NCBI GenBank assembly: GCA_963811335.1
Contig: CAWERB010000002.1
Span: 40,778 to 104,777 of the forward strand
Origin: Trebonia sp963811335
GTDB taxonomy: Bacteria; Actinomycetota; Actinomycetes; Streptosporangiales; Streptosporangiaceae
Reading direction: 5' to 3'
Length of the DNA: 64,000 bases
The notes beneath the pieces are model-generated. The model worked only from the letters and a program-made list of their open reading frames with translations. It did not search any database and was not told where the DNA came from. The position numbers and the translations under genes are program-made. Shown in pieces: positions 43,746-52,581 of this stretch; position 1 is the stretch's first letter; each line of letters opens with the position of its first letter.

Positions 43746-44631
43746 GACGCGCCGCTGCGACTCGTCGTTCGCGGCTCACCGGCCGGGCGGTGCGGAACAC
43801 CGGCCAGCAGATCTCGGTGCGGTGCGGCTTGGCCGAGTCGAACCCGTCGGGGTAGTACTCCCTGATCGGCCCGTCGACGCCGATGGCCCGTTCCGCGACC
43901 GCGGTGCCGAGCGCGCCGTAGGTCCTGTCGATGTCCTGCGGCGGGCCGTCGTGCACCGCGACGGCGGCCTCGATCCCGGCGATCTCGGTGAGCCGGACCC
44001 GGCCGGCGCCGGCCGCCCTGGTACCGGCGGGCGCGGACCGGGTGGCCGCCCCGGCCGCCTGCTCAACCGGGACGAAAACGGTGACCTCGCTCCGCTCCAG
44101 CTCGAAGAACTCGCCAGGGAACAGCGCGCCGAACGGCCCGGCCTGCGCCAGCCCGCTTGCGCCGAGCGCCGCCGCGAGTTCGGCCATCGCATCGTCTCCC
44201 CACGCCATCACGTCCGCCACGGTGACGACCTCGGCGATCGCCAGCGCGGTCACCGCCGGGATCGTGCGGAACTCGATCCGCGGCCGCGGCACGGGGCCGT
44301 CGAGCAGCGCCCGCAGCCCGCTGACCGCCGCCTGGGTCTGCTCAAGCTGGCGTTCCATCCGGGCCAGGTGGGCGGTGATCTCCCGGTTCCGTGCCGTCAG
44401 GTCGGGTGCGAGCAGCACGGCCCTGATCGAGTCGAGCGGCATGCCCAGGTCGCGCAGCCGCCTGATCACCTGGGCGGCGGCTACCTGGTCGGCGCCGTAG
44501 GAGCGGTAGCCGGAGTGCGGGTCGATCGCGGCGGGCGCCAGGACGCCCACGTCGTGATAGTGGTGCAGCGCCTTCACGCTGAGGTGGGTCGCCCTGGAGA
44601 ACTCGCCGATGGTCAGCATGGTGGTCGCCAT
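43480..44631 (-). CDS. MerR family regulator with GyrI-like effector domain
   Basis: N-terminal MerR helix-turn-helix (LTIGEFSRATHLSVKALHHYHDVG), a dimerisation coiled coil (about residues 75-110) and a GyrI/BmrR-type ligand domain ending near TEICWPVF. The open frame continues another 100 Arg-rich residues antisense to the ketopantoate reductase, which is not natural. The true stop is probably near 43776, where another frame has a TGA, so a base error close to the C terminus is likely. It starts 10 bp after the efflux MFS gene and likely regulates that operon by sensing its substrate. Confidence 0.78.
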   Translation of the reverse strand: MATTMLTIGEFSRATHLSVKALHHYHDVGVLAPAAIDPHSGYRSYGADQVAAAQVIRRLRDLGMPLDSIRAVLLAPDLTARNREITAHLARMERQLEQTQAAVSGLRALLDGPVPRPRIEFRTIPAVTALAIAEVVTVADVMAWGDDAMAELAAALGASGLAQAGPFGALFPGEFFELERSEVTVFVPVEQAAGAATRSAPAGTRAAGAGRVRLTEIAGIEAAVAVHDGPPQDIDRTYGALGTAVAERAIGVDGPIREYYPDGFDSAKPHRTEICWPVFRTARPVSRERRVAAARLSERSSRAWSARGSRRRTAWARRSGRRARVPRRSARRAQAAARPARPAASTARSRRASWSPRAGRQATARSGSRSSPRSPAPRAWRRT

Positions 44632-44641
44632 GGGTGAAGTA

Positions 44642-46177
44642 TCACCGCTCCCCGGCCGGGACCGCGCGCTTGCCCGCGCTCGTACTCCCGCCGGCGCCCG
44701 GTTTGGCGGCGTCGGTGCCCTGGCCGGCGCCCGCTGCCTGGCGGGCGCGCGGCATGATGAAGGTGAGCGCCGCGACCCCGGCGAGCAGCACGCCCATCTC
44801 GGTCAGGCTCCACCGGTAGGCCGCGGCGTAGCCGTCACCGTGGCCGAGCAGGCCGTAGAAGACGACCCCGGTAACCGCGACGCCGATCGCGTTGCCGACC
44901 TGCTGCGCGGTGGACAGCGCGCCGGACACCGAGCCGGCCCGGCTCGCGTCCGCGTGGATGAGCACGGTCGTGGTCAGCGGCGTGATGCACAGCCCCTGGC
45001 CCGCGCCGAGCAGGAACAGCCCGGGGAACAGGGCCGCGACCGGCGCGGTGCCCGCGTGGGCGAGGACGGCGATCACCAGCGCCGCGTTGCCGAGCGCGGC
45101 AACGACGGCACCCGCGGCGACCACCCGGCGGCCGAACCTCATGGTCAGGGCGGGCGCGCGGAACGAGGTAGCCAGGTAGCCGGCGGCGAGCACCGAGAAC
45201 ACCCCGCCCGAGGAGACCGGGCTAAGCCCGCGGCCCTGCTGCAGGTAAAGCGCGAGCAGCAGGTAGCTCGCAGCCTGCTGGCACCAGAAGAGCACCTGGC
45301 AGGTCAGCCCCGCGCGGAACGCGGGGACGGCGAAGATCGCGGGGTCGAGCAGCGGATGGGCGCCGCGCCGCGCCGCGGCGCGCAGGTGCGCGGCGAACAA
45401 GGCGAGCAGTACCGGCCCGGCGGCCAGGCACGCCCATGACCAGGCGGGCCAGCCGTGGGCGCGGCCGTCGAGCAGCGGCAGCACGATCGCGACGAGCGCC
45501 GCGGTGAACAGCACCGCGCCGCGCAGGTCGAGCCGCCCGCGTCCGGTGCTGGTGTTCTCAGTGGCGCGCGACTCGGGGACGAACTTGCGGGCGAGCGCGA
45601 GGGCGGCGATGCCGACCGGCACATTCACCCAGAAGATGACCCGCCAGCCGAGCCCGGCCGGATTCGCGGCGATCAGCAGGCCGCCCACCAGCTGCCCGGC
45701 GACGGCCGCGACGCCCATCACCATGCCGTAGACGCTGATCGCCTTCACCCGGGCGGCGCCGGCGTAGGTGGTGCCGAGAATGGACAGCACGTTCGGTGCC
45801 ATGATCGCGGCGGCGACGCCCTGCGCGAGCCGGGCCGCGACGAGGAATCCGGCGTCCGGCGCCACGGCGCACAGCGCCGATGCGGCGGTGAACCCGCAGA
45901 GCCCGGCGCAGAACACCCGCCTGCGGCCGTAGTGGTCGCCAAGCCGCCCCCCGGTGACCAGGAACGCGGCGCTGGTCAGGCCGTACCCGGCGACAACCCA
46001 CTCGATGGCGGCCGGGCTGGCGGCCAGGCTGCGCTGGATGCTCGGCAGCGCGACGTTGACGATGAAGAAGTCCAAGACGTAGACGAAGGTCCCGCACAGG
46101 ATGACCGCGAGCGGCGCCCACGTGACGGCGCCCGGCCCGGCGTCCTCCGCGCGGCTCGCGGTGCTCAGGTTGCTCAT
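44642..46177 (-). CDS. MFS drug transporter, DHA2 (EmrB/QacA) family
   Basis: 511 residues with about 14 membrane spans. Motifs include LDFFIVNVALPSIQRSL (DHA2 signature), GGRLGDHYGRRRVF (motif A) and LAQGVAAAIMAPNVLSILG. It exports drugs or metabolites across the inner membrane with proton exchange. The MerR regulator follows 10 bp downstream, which suggests substrate-inducible expression. Confidence 0.93.
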   Translation of the reverse strand: MSNLSTASRAEDAGPGAVTWAPLAVILCGTFVYVLDFFIVNVALPSIQRSLAASPAAIEWVVAGYGLTSAAFLVTGGRLGDHYGRRRVFCAGLCGFTAASALCAVAPDAGFLVAARLAQGVAAAIMAPNVLSILGTTYAGAARVKAISVYGMVMGVAAVAGQLVGGLLIAANPAGLGWRVIFWVNVPVGIAALALARKFVPESRATENTSTGRGRLDLRGAVLFTAALVAIVLPLLDGRAHGWPAWSWACLAAGPVLLALFAAHLRAAARRGAHPLLDPAIFAVPAFRAGLTCQVLFWCQQAASYLLLALYLQQGRGLSPVSSGGVFSVLAAGYLATSFRAPALTMRFGRRVVAAGAVVAALGNAALVIAVLAHAGTAPVAALFPGLFLLGAGQGLCITPLTTTVLIHADASRAGSVSGALSTAQQVGNAIGVAVTGVVFYGLLGHGDGYAAAYRWSLTEMGVLLAGVAALTFIMPRARQAAGAGQGTDAAKPGAGGSTSAGKRAVPAGER

Positions 46178-46265
46178 GAACCGAGCCTCCGGCCTCCTGT
46201 TACAGGAGGGTCAAGCCAGCTGTCGCGGCGTCTCGTGCCGGGACGTCCCGGAAAAGAGACGGAGA

Positions 46266-46309
46266 GATGAGGGTGCGCTGGGCCCGTGCGGGCTCAGCGC
46301 ACCCTCATC
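46266..46309 (-). terminator. Terminator after FKBP gene
   Basis: Twenty-one-nt arms (GATGAGGGTGCGCTG...) with a 2-nt loop and one mismatch; on the minus strand it is followed by a pyrimidine-rich TCTCTCCGTCTCTTTT. It lies 13 bp after the FKBP stop. Confidence 0.85.
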
Positions 46310-46321
46310 GACGTGGCGCGG

Positions 46322-46693
46322 TCAGGCGGAGACGAGGTTGCAGACGAAGATCAGGGTCTCGCCCGGCTTGATGACGTTGCCCGCGCCGCGGCTGCCGTAG
46401 CCGAGGTCGGGCGGGATGACCAGCTTGCGGCGGCCGCCCACCTTCATGCCCTGCACGCCCTGGTCCCAGCCCTGGATGACCTGCCCGACGCCGAGGCGGA
46501 ACTGGAGCGGCTCGCCCCGGCTCCAGCTCGCGTCGAACTCCTCCCCGGTGGAGTAGGCGACCCCGACGTAGTGCACCTCAACGGTGTCCCCGGCGCCGGC
46601 CACCTTGCCGTTGCCCTCCCAGATGTCGGTAACCTCGAGCTTCTTGGGCGGCGCGCCCTCAGGAAAATCCACTTCCGGCTTCGTGATGTCCAT
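46322..46693 (-). CDS. FKBP-type peptidyl-prolyl cis-trans isomerase
   Basis: 123 residues. Conserved core VEVHYVGVAYSTGEEFDASW, FRLGVGQVIQGWDQGVQGMKVGGRR and IPPDLGYGSRGAG, the full FKBP active site. I chose the ATG at 46693 (MDITKPEVDFPEGAPP), with GGTGAGG just upstream, which is the usual start. No signal peptide, so it is a cytosolic folding helper. Confidence 0.95.
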   Translation of the reverse strand: MDITKPEVDFPEGAPPKKLEVTDIWEGNGKVAGAGDTVEVHYVGVAYSTGEEFDASWSRGEPLQFRLGVGQVIQGWDQGVQGMKVGGRRKLVIPPDLGYGSRGAGNVIKPGETLIFVCNLVSA

Positions 46694-46802
46694 GCACCTC
46701 ACCTTACCGATGACCGCACGTCGAACCCGCGATACCGAACGGATGCGTGCTTCCGCCGGTCCCCGCGCCTCTCCAGCGGTTGCGCGCGCCATCTCGTCGG
46801 CG

Positions 46803-46834
46803 TGACGCGCGTACCTCCTGACGCGCGTACCTCC
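46803..46834. repeat. 16-bp perfect tandem repeat
   Basis: TGACGCGCGTACCTCC occurs twice back to back (46803-46818 and 46819-46834), 110 bp upstream of the FKBP start. It could be slippage or two adjacent binding sites. Confidence 0.7.
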
Positions 46835-46868
46835 ACCATGCGGGGTCTCACGAGGCAGGCCAGGCTCG

Positions 46869-47005
46869 GCTTTGCATAGCTGGGGACCACCAATCCGCCG
46901 CCTTGCATAGCAGCGGGCTGGACAATTGGTACAAATCGAACGTGATCATGGGCCTCCGCTATGCAAAGTGCGATGATCATGGGCCGTGCGCTATGCAAAG
47001 CCGAA
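46869..47005. repeat. Symmetric array of four TTGCATAG elements
   Basis: TTGCATAG appears at 46872-46879 and 46903-46910; its complement CTATGCAA appears at 46959-46966 and 46991-46998. Spacing within each pair is 31-32 bp. The right half is an imperfect tandem repeat of about 31 bp, each unit beginning TGATCATGGGCC (46943 and 46974). The left half mirrors it loosely. The layout is a dyad of direct repeats around 46935 in a stretch with no gene. Confidence 0.7.
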
Positions 47006-47061
47006 TCATCGGGGGAAGGTCGCGCGGCCGTGAAGATCGTTTCGCGTGGTCGGTCGAGACA

Positions 47062-47240
47062 TGGGCCGTATGCGTCGCGGGGCTGCGGGTTGGCGGCTTG
47101 GCCGATCCACGGTCAGAGCCCGTCTCGACGATGCGACGGCCAGGCCCGAGGTCCGGCGCCTGCGGCGCTTCTTGCTGTTATCGGGCCGAGGAGGCTCTGC
47201 TACGGCCATGGGTGGGCGCGGACTGGGCCGTATGCGTCGC
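47062..47240. repeat. Dispersed 17-bp repeat pair
   Basis: TGGGCCGTATGCGTCGC occurs at 47062-47078 and 47224-47240, 162 bp apart. Its first part resembles the GGGCCGTGCG of the array just upstream. The sequence between has no convincing gene. Confidence 0.6.
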
Positions 47241-47254
47241 CAGGCAGATGCGGC

Positions 47255-47371
47255 GGGACCGACGACCCGGCGCTGCTGCGCACCTGGACGGAACGCTGGA
47301 GCGACCTGGTCGCGTTCGAGATCGTCCCGGTGGTCACCTCGGCGGAGGCGGCCGCCCGGGCCAGCGGTTAG
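47255..47371 (+). pseudogene. C-terminal fragment of a small protein (DUF3303-like?)
   Basis: The frame ending at 47371 reads GTDDPALLRTWTERWSDLVA, then FEIVPVVTSAEAAARASG. This looks like the C-terminal half of small actinobacterial proteins of the DUF3303 kind, with the expected FEIVPVV strand. Upstream in all three frames I find no matching N-terminal half, so the gene is truncated. The junction lies at the second 17-bp repeat. Confidence 0.4.
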
Positions 47372-48670
47372 CCGGTCGTGTACTGGGTGGTCCAGGTGCG
47401 GCCCGCGTCGGTGGTGGCCTCGATCGAGAACGTGTGCGTCTTGAGGTTCTCGCCGGCCACCCAGCCCTGGGCCGGGGTAAGGAACGCGGCGGCGAGCGGC
47501 TCGTTGATGGCGGGGATGTTGCCCGCGCTCTTCAGCACGGTGCCGCCATTGGTGGCCACGATGAGCAGGGCCGCGCCCCAGCCGTTGGCTGGCGGCGTGT
47601 AGCCGACGAACGCGGCCGCGCCGGGACTGATCACGCTGAACGGCCCCGGCTCCGAGCCCGGGCCCGCAGGCAGGTGCAGCTTGGGACGCATCGCGGACTC
47701 GAGCAGCGGCTCCTCGAGTACCCCGTGCCAGCTGCTGCCGTCTTGCGTGGCGTAGGCGAGGTAAGGGGCGTGCATCATCGCGGCGCCGCTGCCGAGGAAG
47801 AGCGCCCAGGCGGCACCGTGGGCGGCGCAGCCGAGCTCCGGCGTGTCGCCCGCCGCGCTGGCCTGCTGGCCGGACGACGCGGGCGGCTCAGTGAACGCGG
47901 GTGACCAGGAGGCGCCCGCGTCGGTGGTGCGCCAGATCCGGCCGGGTACGCCCAGGTAGCCGTCTTGCGCGGTGCTGAAGCAGACCGCCTGCGCCCCGTC
48001 GGGCGCGCCGGCCGCCAGCTGCCACGTCACGCCGCTGTCCGTGGTGCGCAGCAGCTGCCCGCCGGCCGCGCCCATGCTCCCTCCGGCCGAGCCGTCAGCG
48101 CCCGCCGAGCCGCCACCGCCCGCGCTCCCGGCATGCATGTTGCCGGCCCCCGTAGTGCCGGCGATCGCATAGCCGAGGACGGGCGACACGAAGTGCACCG
48201 AGGAGACGGACAGGCAGTGACCGTTCACCCGCGGCTCGCCGAGCGCGGTCCAGCTGGCGCCGCCGTCGGTGGTATGCAGCAGCGCCCCCGGGCCAACGGC
48301 CCAGCCGTCCGACGCGCCGGTGAAGTCCAGCTGGCCGATCGCCGCCGGGCCGGTGTACTGCGCGGCCCAGGTGCGGCCGCCGTCACTGGTGGCCAGGATC
48401 CGGCCGGCGCCCGCTACCCAGCCGTGGCCGTCGCCGGTGAACTGCATCGCCTGCAGCGGCGCCGCGCCGGGACTAGCCCCGCCGGAGCCCGTGCCGCCGG
48501 AGCCCGGCCGCCGGAGCCCTGCCGCCGGACCCCGCGCAGCGGGCGGCGGAGGCGGACCCCGGGCCCGAGCCCGTGGGCTGCCCCGATGACGCGACCGCGC
48601 AGCCGCCGAGCAGGCCGGCCGCGGCGAGCGCCGCGAGGATGGGAATGACAGCCTGCCTGTGCTTGTCCAT
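47368..48670 (-). CDS. Lipoprotein with YCF48/sialidase-like propeller, N terminus frame-shifted
   Basis: The open frame (from 48447) holds at least five propeller blades with the hallmark TSDGGRTW, TTDGGASW, TTDSGVTW, TTDAGASW and TTDAGRTW, as in YCF48-like or BNR/sialidase proteins. The missing start lies in another frame: MDKHRQAVIPILAALAAAGL followed by LGGC, a lipobox (ATG at 48670). The two join in a Gly/Ser-rich repeat near 48505, an easy place for a base error. Predicted outer-face lipoprotein; the role is unknown. The Gly-rich insert after AGNMHAG is unusual. Confidence 0.78.
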
Positions 48671-48845
48671 GAGCGGCTCTCCTCTCCACGTGCCAGGCCA
48701 CTGCCCTACCCGGGGACACGGTCGGCTACCGTCCCTGACGTGTGAAGTTGGGGGTTAATGAAGGCTTGCGTTAACCGTTGAGCTGCCATGATAGTAGCTG
48801 TTTGTAGCGGAGATATTACTTTGGGTTTATCTGCCGATTCGTGCC

Positions 48846-50280
48846 CTACGCGCCGTGGTAGGACATCACGTGCTTGACCCGGGTGTAGTCCTCGAAGCCG
48901 TACATCGACAGGTCCTTGCCGTAGCCGGAGTGCTTGAACCCGCCGTGCGGCATCTCGGCGATGAACGGGATGTGCGTGTTCACCCACACCACGCCGAAGT
49001 CAAGGCGCCGGGTCATCCGCAGCGCGCGGGCGTGGTCCCGCGTCCAGACGCTCGAGCCGAGCCCGTACTGCACGCCGTTGGCCAGCCGCACCGCCTCGTC
49101 CTCTGACGAGAACCGCTGCACGGTGATGACCGGGCCGAAGATCTCGTCCTGCACCATCTCATCGTCCTGGGCGAGCCCGGATACCACGGTCGGCTCGAAG
49201 AGGAACCCGGGGCCGCCCATCGCGTGCCCGCCGGCCGCGACGGTGGCGTGCGCCGGCACCCGGTTGAGGAAGCCGGACACCCTGGCGAGCTGGCCCGGGT
49301 TGTTGAGCGGGCCGAAGTCCGCGTCGGGCACGTCGAGCCCGCCGGCCTTGGTCGCGCGGGCCCGCTCCGCCAGGGCGCCGGCCAGGTCGTCGGCGATGCG
49401 CGGGCCGGCCAGGACCCGGGCGGCGGCGGTGCAGTCCTGGCCGGCGTTGTAGTAGCCTGGCCGCCGCGATGCCCTTGGCGGCCGCCGCAACGTCGGCGTC
49501 GTCGAACACGATCACCGGGGCCTTGCCGCCAAGCTCGAGGTGCACCCGCTTGAGGCCGTCGGCGGCGGTGCGCGCCACCTCCGTGCCCGCGCGGACCGAG
49601 CCGGTGATGGACACCATCGCGGGCACGGGGTGCTTCACCATGGCGCGCCCGGTGATCCGGTCGCCGCAGATCACGTTGAACACGCCGGGCGGGAAGAACT
49701 CGGCGGCGATCTCCGCGAGCAGCAAGGTGGAGACGGGGGTGGTGTCCGACGGCTTGAGCACCACCGTGTTGCCCGCCGCGAGCGCGGGGCCGATCTTCCA
49801 CACCGCCATCATCAGCGGGTAGTTCCACGGGGTGACCTGCGCGCAGACGCCGATCGGCTCACGGCGGATCATCGAGGTGTGGTCCCGCAGGTACTCCCCG
49901 GCCGACCGGCCCTCAAGTACCCGGGCGGCCCCGGCGAAGAAGCGCAACTGGTCCACGCTCGGTGGCACCTCGTCGGTGGCCGCGATGGCGAGCGGCTTGC
50001 CGGTGTTGCGGCACTCAGCCTCGGTGAGCTCGGCGGCGCGCCGCTCCACCGCGTCGGCGAACTTGAGCAGGGCAAGCGAGCGCTCGGCGGGCGTGGTGTC
50101 CCGCCAGGTGCCGAACGCGTCCTGCGCCGCGCGCATCGCCTCGTCCACGTCGGCCGCCGACGACACCGGCGCTGACGCGTAGGCCTCGCCGGTGCTCGGG
50201 TCGACCACGTGGCTGTAAGCGCCCTCGCACGGGTCGGCGTGCTTGCCGTTCACGAAGTTGCGCAGCGTGAGGTGCGCCAT
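48846..50280 (-). pseudogene. Gamma-aminobutyraldehyde-type aldehyde dehydrogenase, one-base frame break
   Basis: NAD-dependent aldehyde dehydrogenase of about 478 residues: AQVTPWNYPLMMAVWKIGPAL, LELGGKAPVIVFDDAD, the catalytic cysteine in YYNAGQDCTAAARVL and EDYTRVKHVMSYHGA at the end. The pattern is close to gamma-aminobutyraldehyde (PatD-like) dehydrogenases in putrescine breakdown. Coding changes frame at 49458; removing that T gives GIAAAGYYNAGQDC in frame. ATG at 50280 with GGAGG upstream. Divergent from the Lrp regulator and aminotransferase that complete the set. Confidence 0.9.
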
Positions 50281-50493
50281 CCCAGCCTCCAAGGTCACCC
50301 GGCCCGCCACCGGCGGGCCTGCCATGCAGCTTCGCAAAGTTGGCCCAGCATGACAAGCGAATCCGTTGAATATTGGACATTTCTCTACGAAATTAGTTGA
50401 CACAACCCATGACCGTGACAAACATTGAGGGAGGTGGCCGGCCCCGCAGTCCCGGCACATGCCTGACACGTACCTCGGGAAGGATGTGATCGG

Positions 50494-50976
50494 ATGGCCC
50501 ACGGCCCGCGCGGCGGCGGCCACGTCGTCACGCCGGCGCTCGACGAGATCTCCAAGCGGATCATCGAGCAGCTGCAGGCCGACGGCCGCCAGTCCTACGC
50601 GGCGATCGGCAAGGCGGTCGGGCTGTCCGAGGCCGCCGTCAGGCAGCGCGTGCAGCGGCTGCAGGAGACGGGCGTCATGCAGATCGTCGCGGTGACCGAC
50701 CCGCTGATGCTCGGCTTCCGCCGCCAGGCCATGATCGGCATCCGCTGCGACGGCGACCTGCAGCGGGTCGCCGACCAGCTCTCCAGCATGGAGGAGATCG
50801 ACTACGTGGTGCTGACCGCGGGGTCGTTCGACCTGCTGCTCGAGGTGGTGTGCGAGGACGACGACCATCTACTCGAGATTCTGAGCCAGGTCCGTGGGGT
50901 ACCGTCCGTCACATCGACCGAGACCTTTGTTTATCTCAAGCTATGCAAGCAGACCTACACATGGGGGACACGGTGA
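50494..50976 (+). CDS. Lrp/AsnC family regulator
   Basis: 160 residues: AsnC helix-turn-helix at the N terminus (LDEISKRIIEQLQADGRQSYAAIGKAVGLSEAAVRQRVQ, quoted here only as the IGKAVGLSEAAVRQRVQRL core) and a RAM ligand domain (IDYVVLTAGSFDLLLEVVCED). It senses an amino acid or amine and forms oligomers on DNA. The position between divergent aldehyde dehydrogenase and aminotransferase genes suggests control of both. Confidence 0.92.
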   Translation: MAHGPRGGGHVVTPALDEISKRIIEQLQADGRQSYAAIGKAVGLSEAAVRQRVQRLQETGVMQIVAVTDPLMLGFRRQAMIGIRCDGDLQRVADQLSSMEEIDYVVLTAGSFDLLLEVVCEDDDHLLEILSQVRGVPSVTSTETFVYLKLCKQTYTWGTR

Positions 50977-52346
50977 CCCTTTCTTCTGACGAGCTCCAGG
51001 CGGCCGCCAAGCAGCACCTGTGGATGCACTTCACCCGGATGTCGTCCTACAACAAGGGTGACGTCCCGGTGATCGTGCGCGGGTCCGGGCCGTACGTCTA
51101 CGACGACAAGGGCAAGCGCTACCTTGACGGGCTCGCCGGGCTGTTCGTTTCCATGGTGGGCCACGGCCGCACCGAGCTGGCCGAGGCCGCGTCCAAGCAG
51201 GCCTCCGAGCTCGCCTACTTTCCGCTTTGGTCCTACGCGCACCCGTCGGCGGTGCAGCTCGCCGCCCGGCTCGCCGAGCTCGCGCCCGGCGACCTGAACC
51301 GGGTGTTCTTCACCACCTCGGGCTCCGAGGCCGTCGAGTCGGCGTGGAAGCTGGCCAAGGCGTACTTCAAGCGCAAGGGCGAGCACGGCCGGTACAAGGT
51401 GCTCAGCCGCGAGTACGCCTACCACGGCACCTCGATGGGCGCGCTCGCCGTCACCGGCCTGTCCGCGATCAAGCACGACTTCGAGCCGCTGCCGCCCGGC
51501 GGCATCCGCGTGCCGAACACGAACTTCTACCGGGCGCCGGAATTCGTCGCCGACGACGAGGCGAAGTTCGGCGTCTGGGCCGCCGACGAGATTGAGCGGG
51601 CGATCCTGCGCGAGGACGCCGAGTCCGTCGCCGCGGTGTTCCTTGAGCCGGTGCAGAACTCAGGCGGCTGCTTCACCCCGCCGCCCGGCTACTTCCAGCG
51701 GGTGCGGGAGATCTGCGACAAGTACGGCGTGCTGCTGGTCTCCGACGAGGTGATCTGCGCGTTCGGGCGGCTCGGCTACTACTTCGGCGCCGAGCGGTAC
51801 GGCTACCAGCCCGACATCATCACCTTCGCCAAGGGCGTCACCTCCGGCTACTCGCCGCTCGGCGGCATGATCGTGCGCGACGAGCTGATGGAGCCGTTCC
51901 TCAACGGCAGCGCCACGTTCCTGCACGGCATCACGTTCGCCGGGCACCCGGTGTCGTCCGCCGTCGCCCTGGCCAACCTGGACGTCTTCGAGCGGGACAA
52001 CCTCCTCGGCAACGTGCGGTCCAACGAGGACGGCTTCCGCGCCACCCTGGACAAGCTCAGCGACCTGCCGATCGTCGGCAACATCCGCGGCGCCGGCTAC
52101 TTCTACGGCATCGAGCTTGTCAAGGACAAGAACACCAGGGAGACGTTCAACGACGACGAGTCGGAGCGGCTGCTGCGCGGCTTCCTGTCGTCGGCGCTGT
52201 TCGACGCCGGCCTGGTCTGCCGCGCCGACGACCGCGGCGACCCGGTGATCCAGCTCGCGCCGCCGCTGATCTGCACCCAGGAACACTTCGACGAGATCGA
52301 GCAGATCCTGCGCTCGGTCCTCACCGAGGCCCAGGCGATGCTCTGA
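50961..52346 (+). CDS. Class III aminotransferase (putrescine/GABA/beta-alanine type)
   Basis: 461 residues. FFTTSGSEAVESAWKLAKAY, LSREYAYHGTSMGALA, SDEVICAFGRLG and the PLP lysine in ITFAKGVTSGYSPLGG place it with omega-aminotransferases such as SpuC. It would convert putrescine or a related diamine to the aminoaldehyde used by the dehydrogenase at 48846-50280. I chose the ATG at 50961 (MGDTVTLSSDELQ); an ATG at 50943 is possible. It overlaps the Lrp gene by 16 bp, implying one transcript. Confidence 0.92.
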   Translation: MGDTVTLSSDELQAAAKQHLWMHFTRMSSYNKGDVPVIVRGSGPYVYDDKGKRYLDGLAGLFVSMVGHGRTELAEAASKQASELAYFPLWSYAHPSAVQLAARLAELAPGDLNRVFFTTSGSEAVESAWKLAKAYFKRKGEHGRYKVLSREYAYHGTSMGALAVTGLSAIKHDFEPLPPGGIRVPNTNFYRAPEFVADDEAKFGVWAADEIERAILREDAESVAAVFLEPVQNSGGCFTPPPGYFQRVREICDKYGVLLVSDEVICAFGRLGYYFGAERYGYQPDIITFAKGVTSGYSPLGGMIVRDELMEPFLNGSATFLHGITFAGHPVSSAVALANLDVFERDNLLGNVRSNEDGFRATLDKLSDLPIVGNIRGAGYFYGIELVKDKNTRETFNDDESERLLRGFLSSALFDAGLVCRADDRGDPVIQLAPPLICTQEHFDEIEQILRSVLTEAQAML

Positions 52347-52363
52347 GCCTGACCGGAAGGCAC

Positions 52364-52410
52364 GCCACCGTTCTGCGCTAACGCGGCAATCCGTTATCCA
52401 GAACGGTGGC
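52364..52410 (+). terminator. Hairpin after aminotransferase gene
   Basis: Twelve-bp perfect arms GCCACCGTTCTG and complement around a 23-nt loop, beginning 18 bp after the stop codon. Confidence 0.65.
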
Positions 52411-52581
52411 TTGGCTGCGCGCGGCACCACCGCCGGCTGTTCAAGGCCGGGCGCGGACCCGCTGGCGGACGCCCGGGGCGGATCGCCGGCCGCCCGCCGG
52501 GGCCCCGATGTACGATGCCACGGAAACTATTAACACCCGCCGTGGGTCGGACGCGGCGGGCCGTAGTAGCCAGGGGACATC

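Noticed and set aside
46903..47904. 333-residue open frame on the plus strand
   Set aside because: Mostly antisense to the propeller lipoprotein and low-complexity Arg/Gly; no domain.
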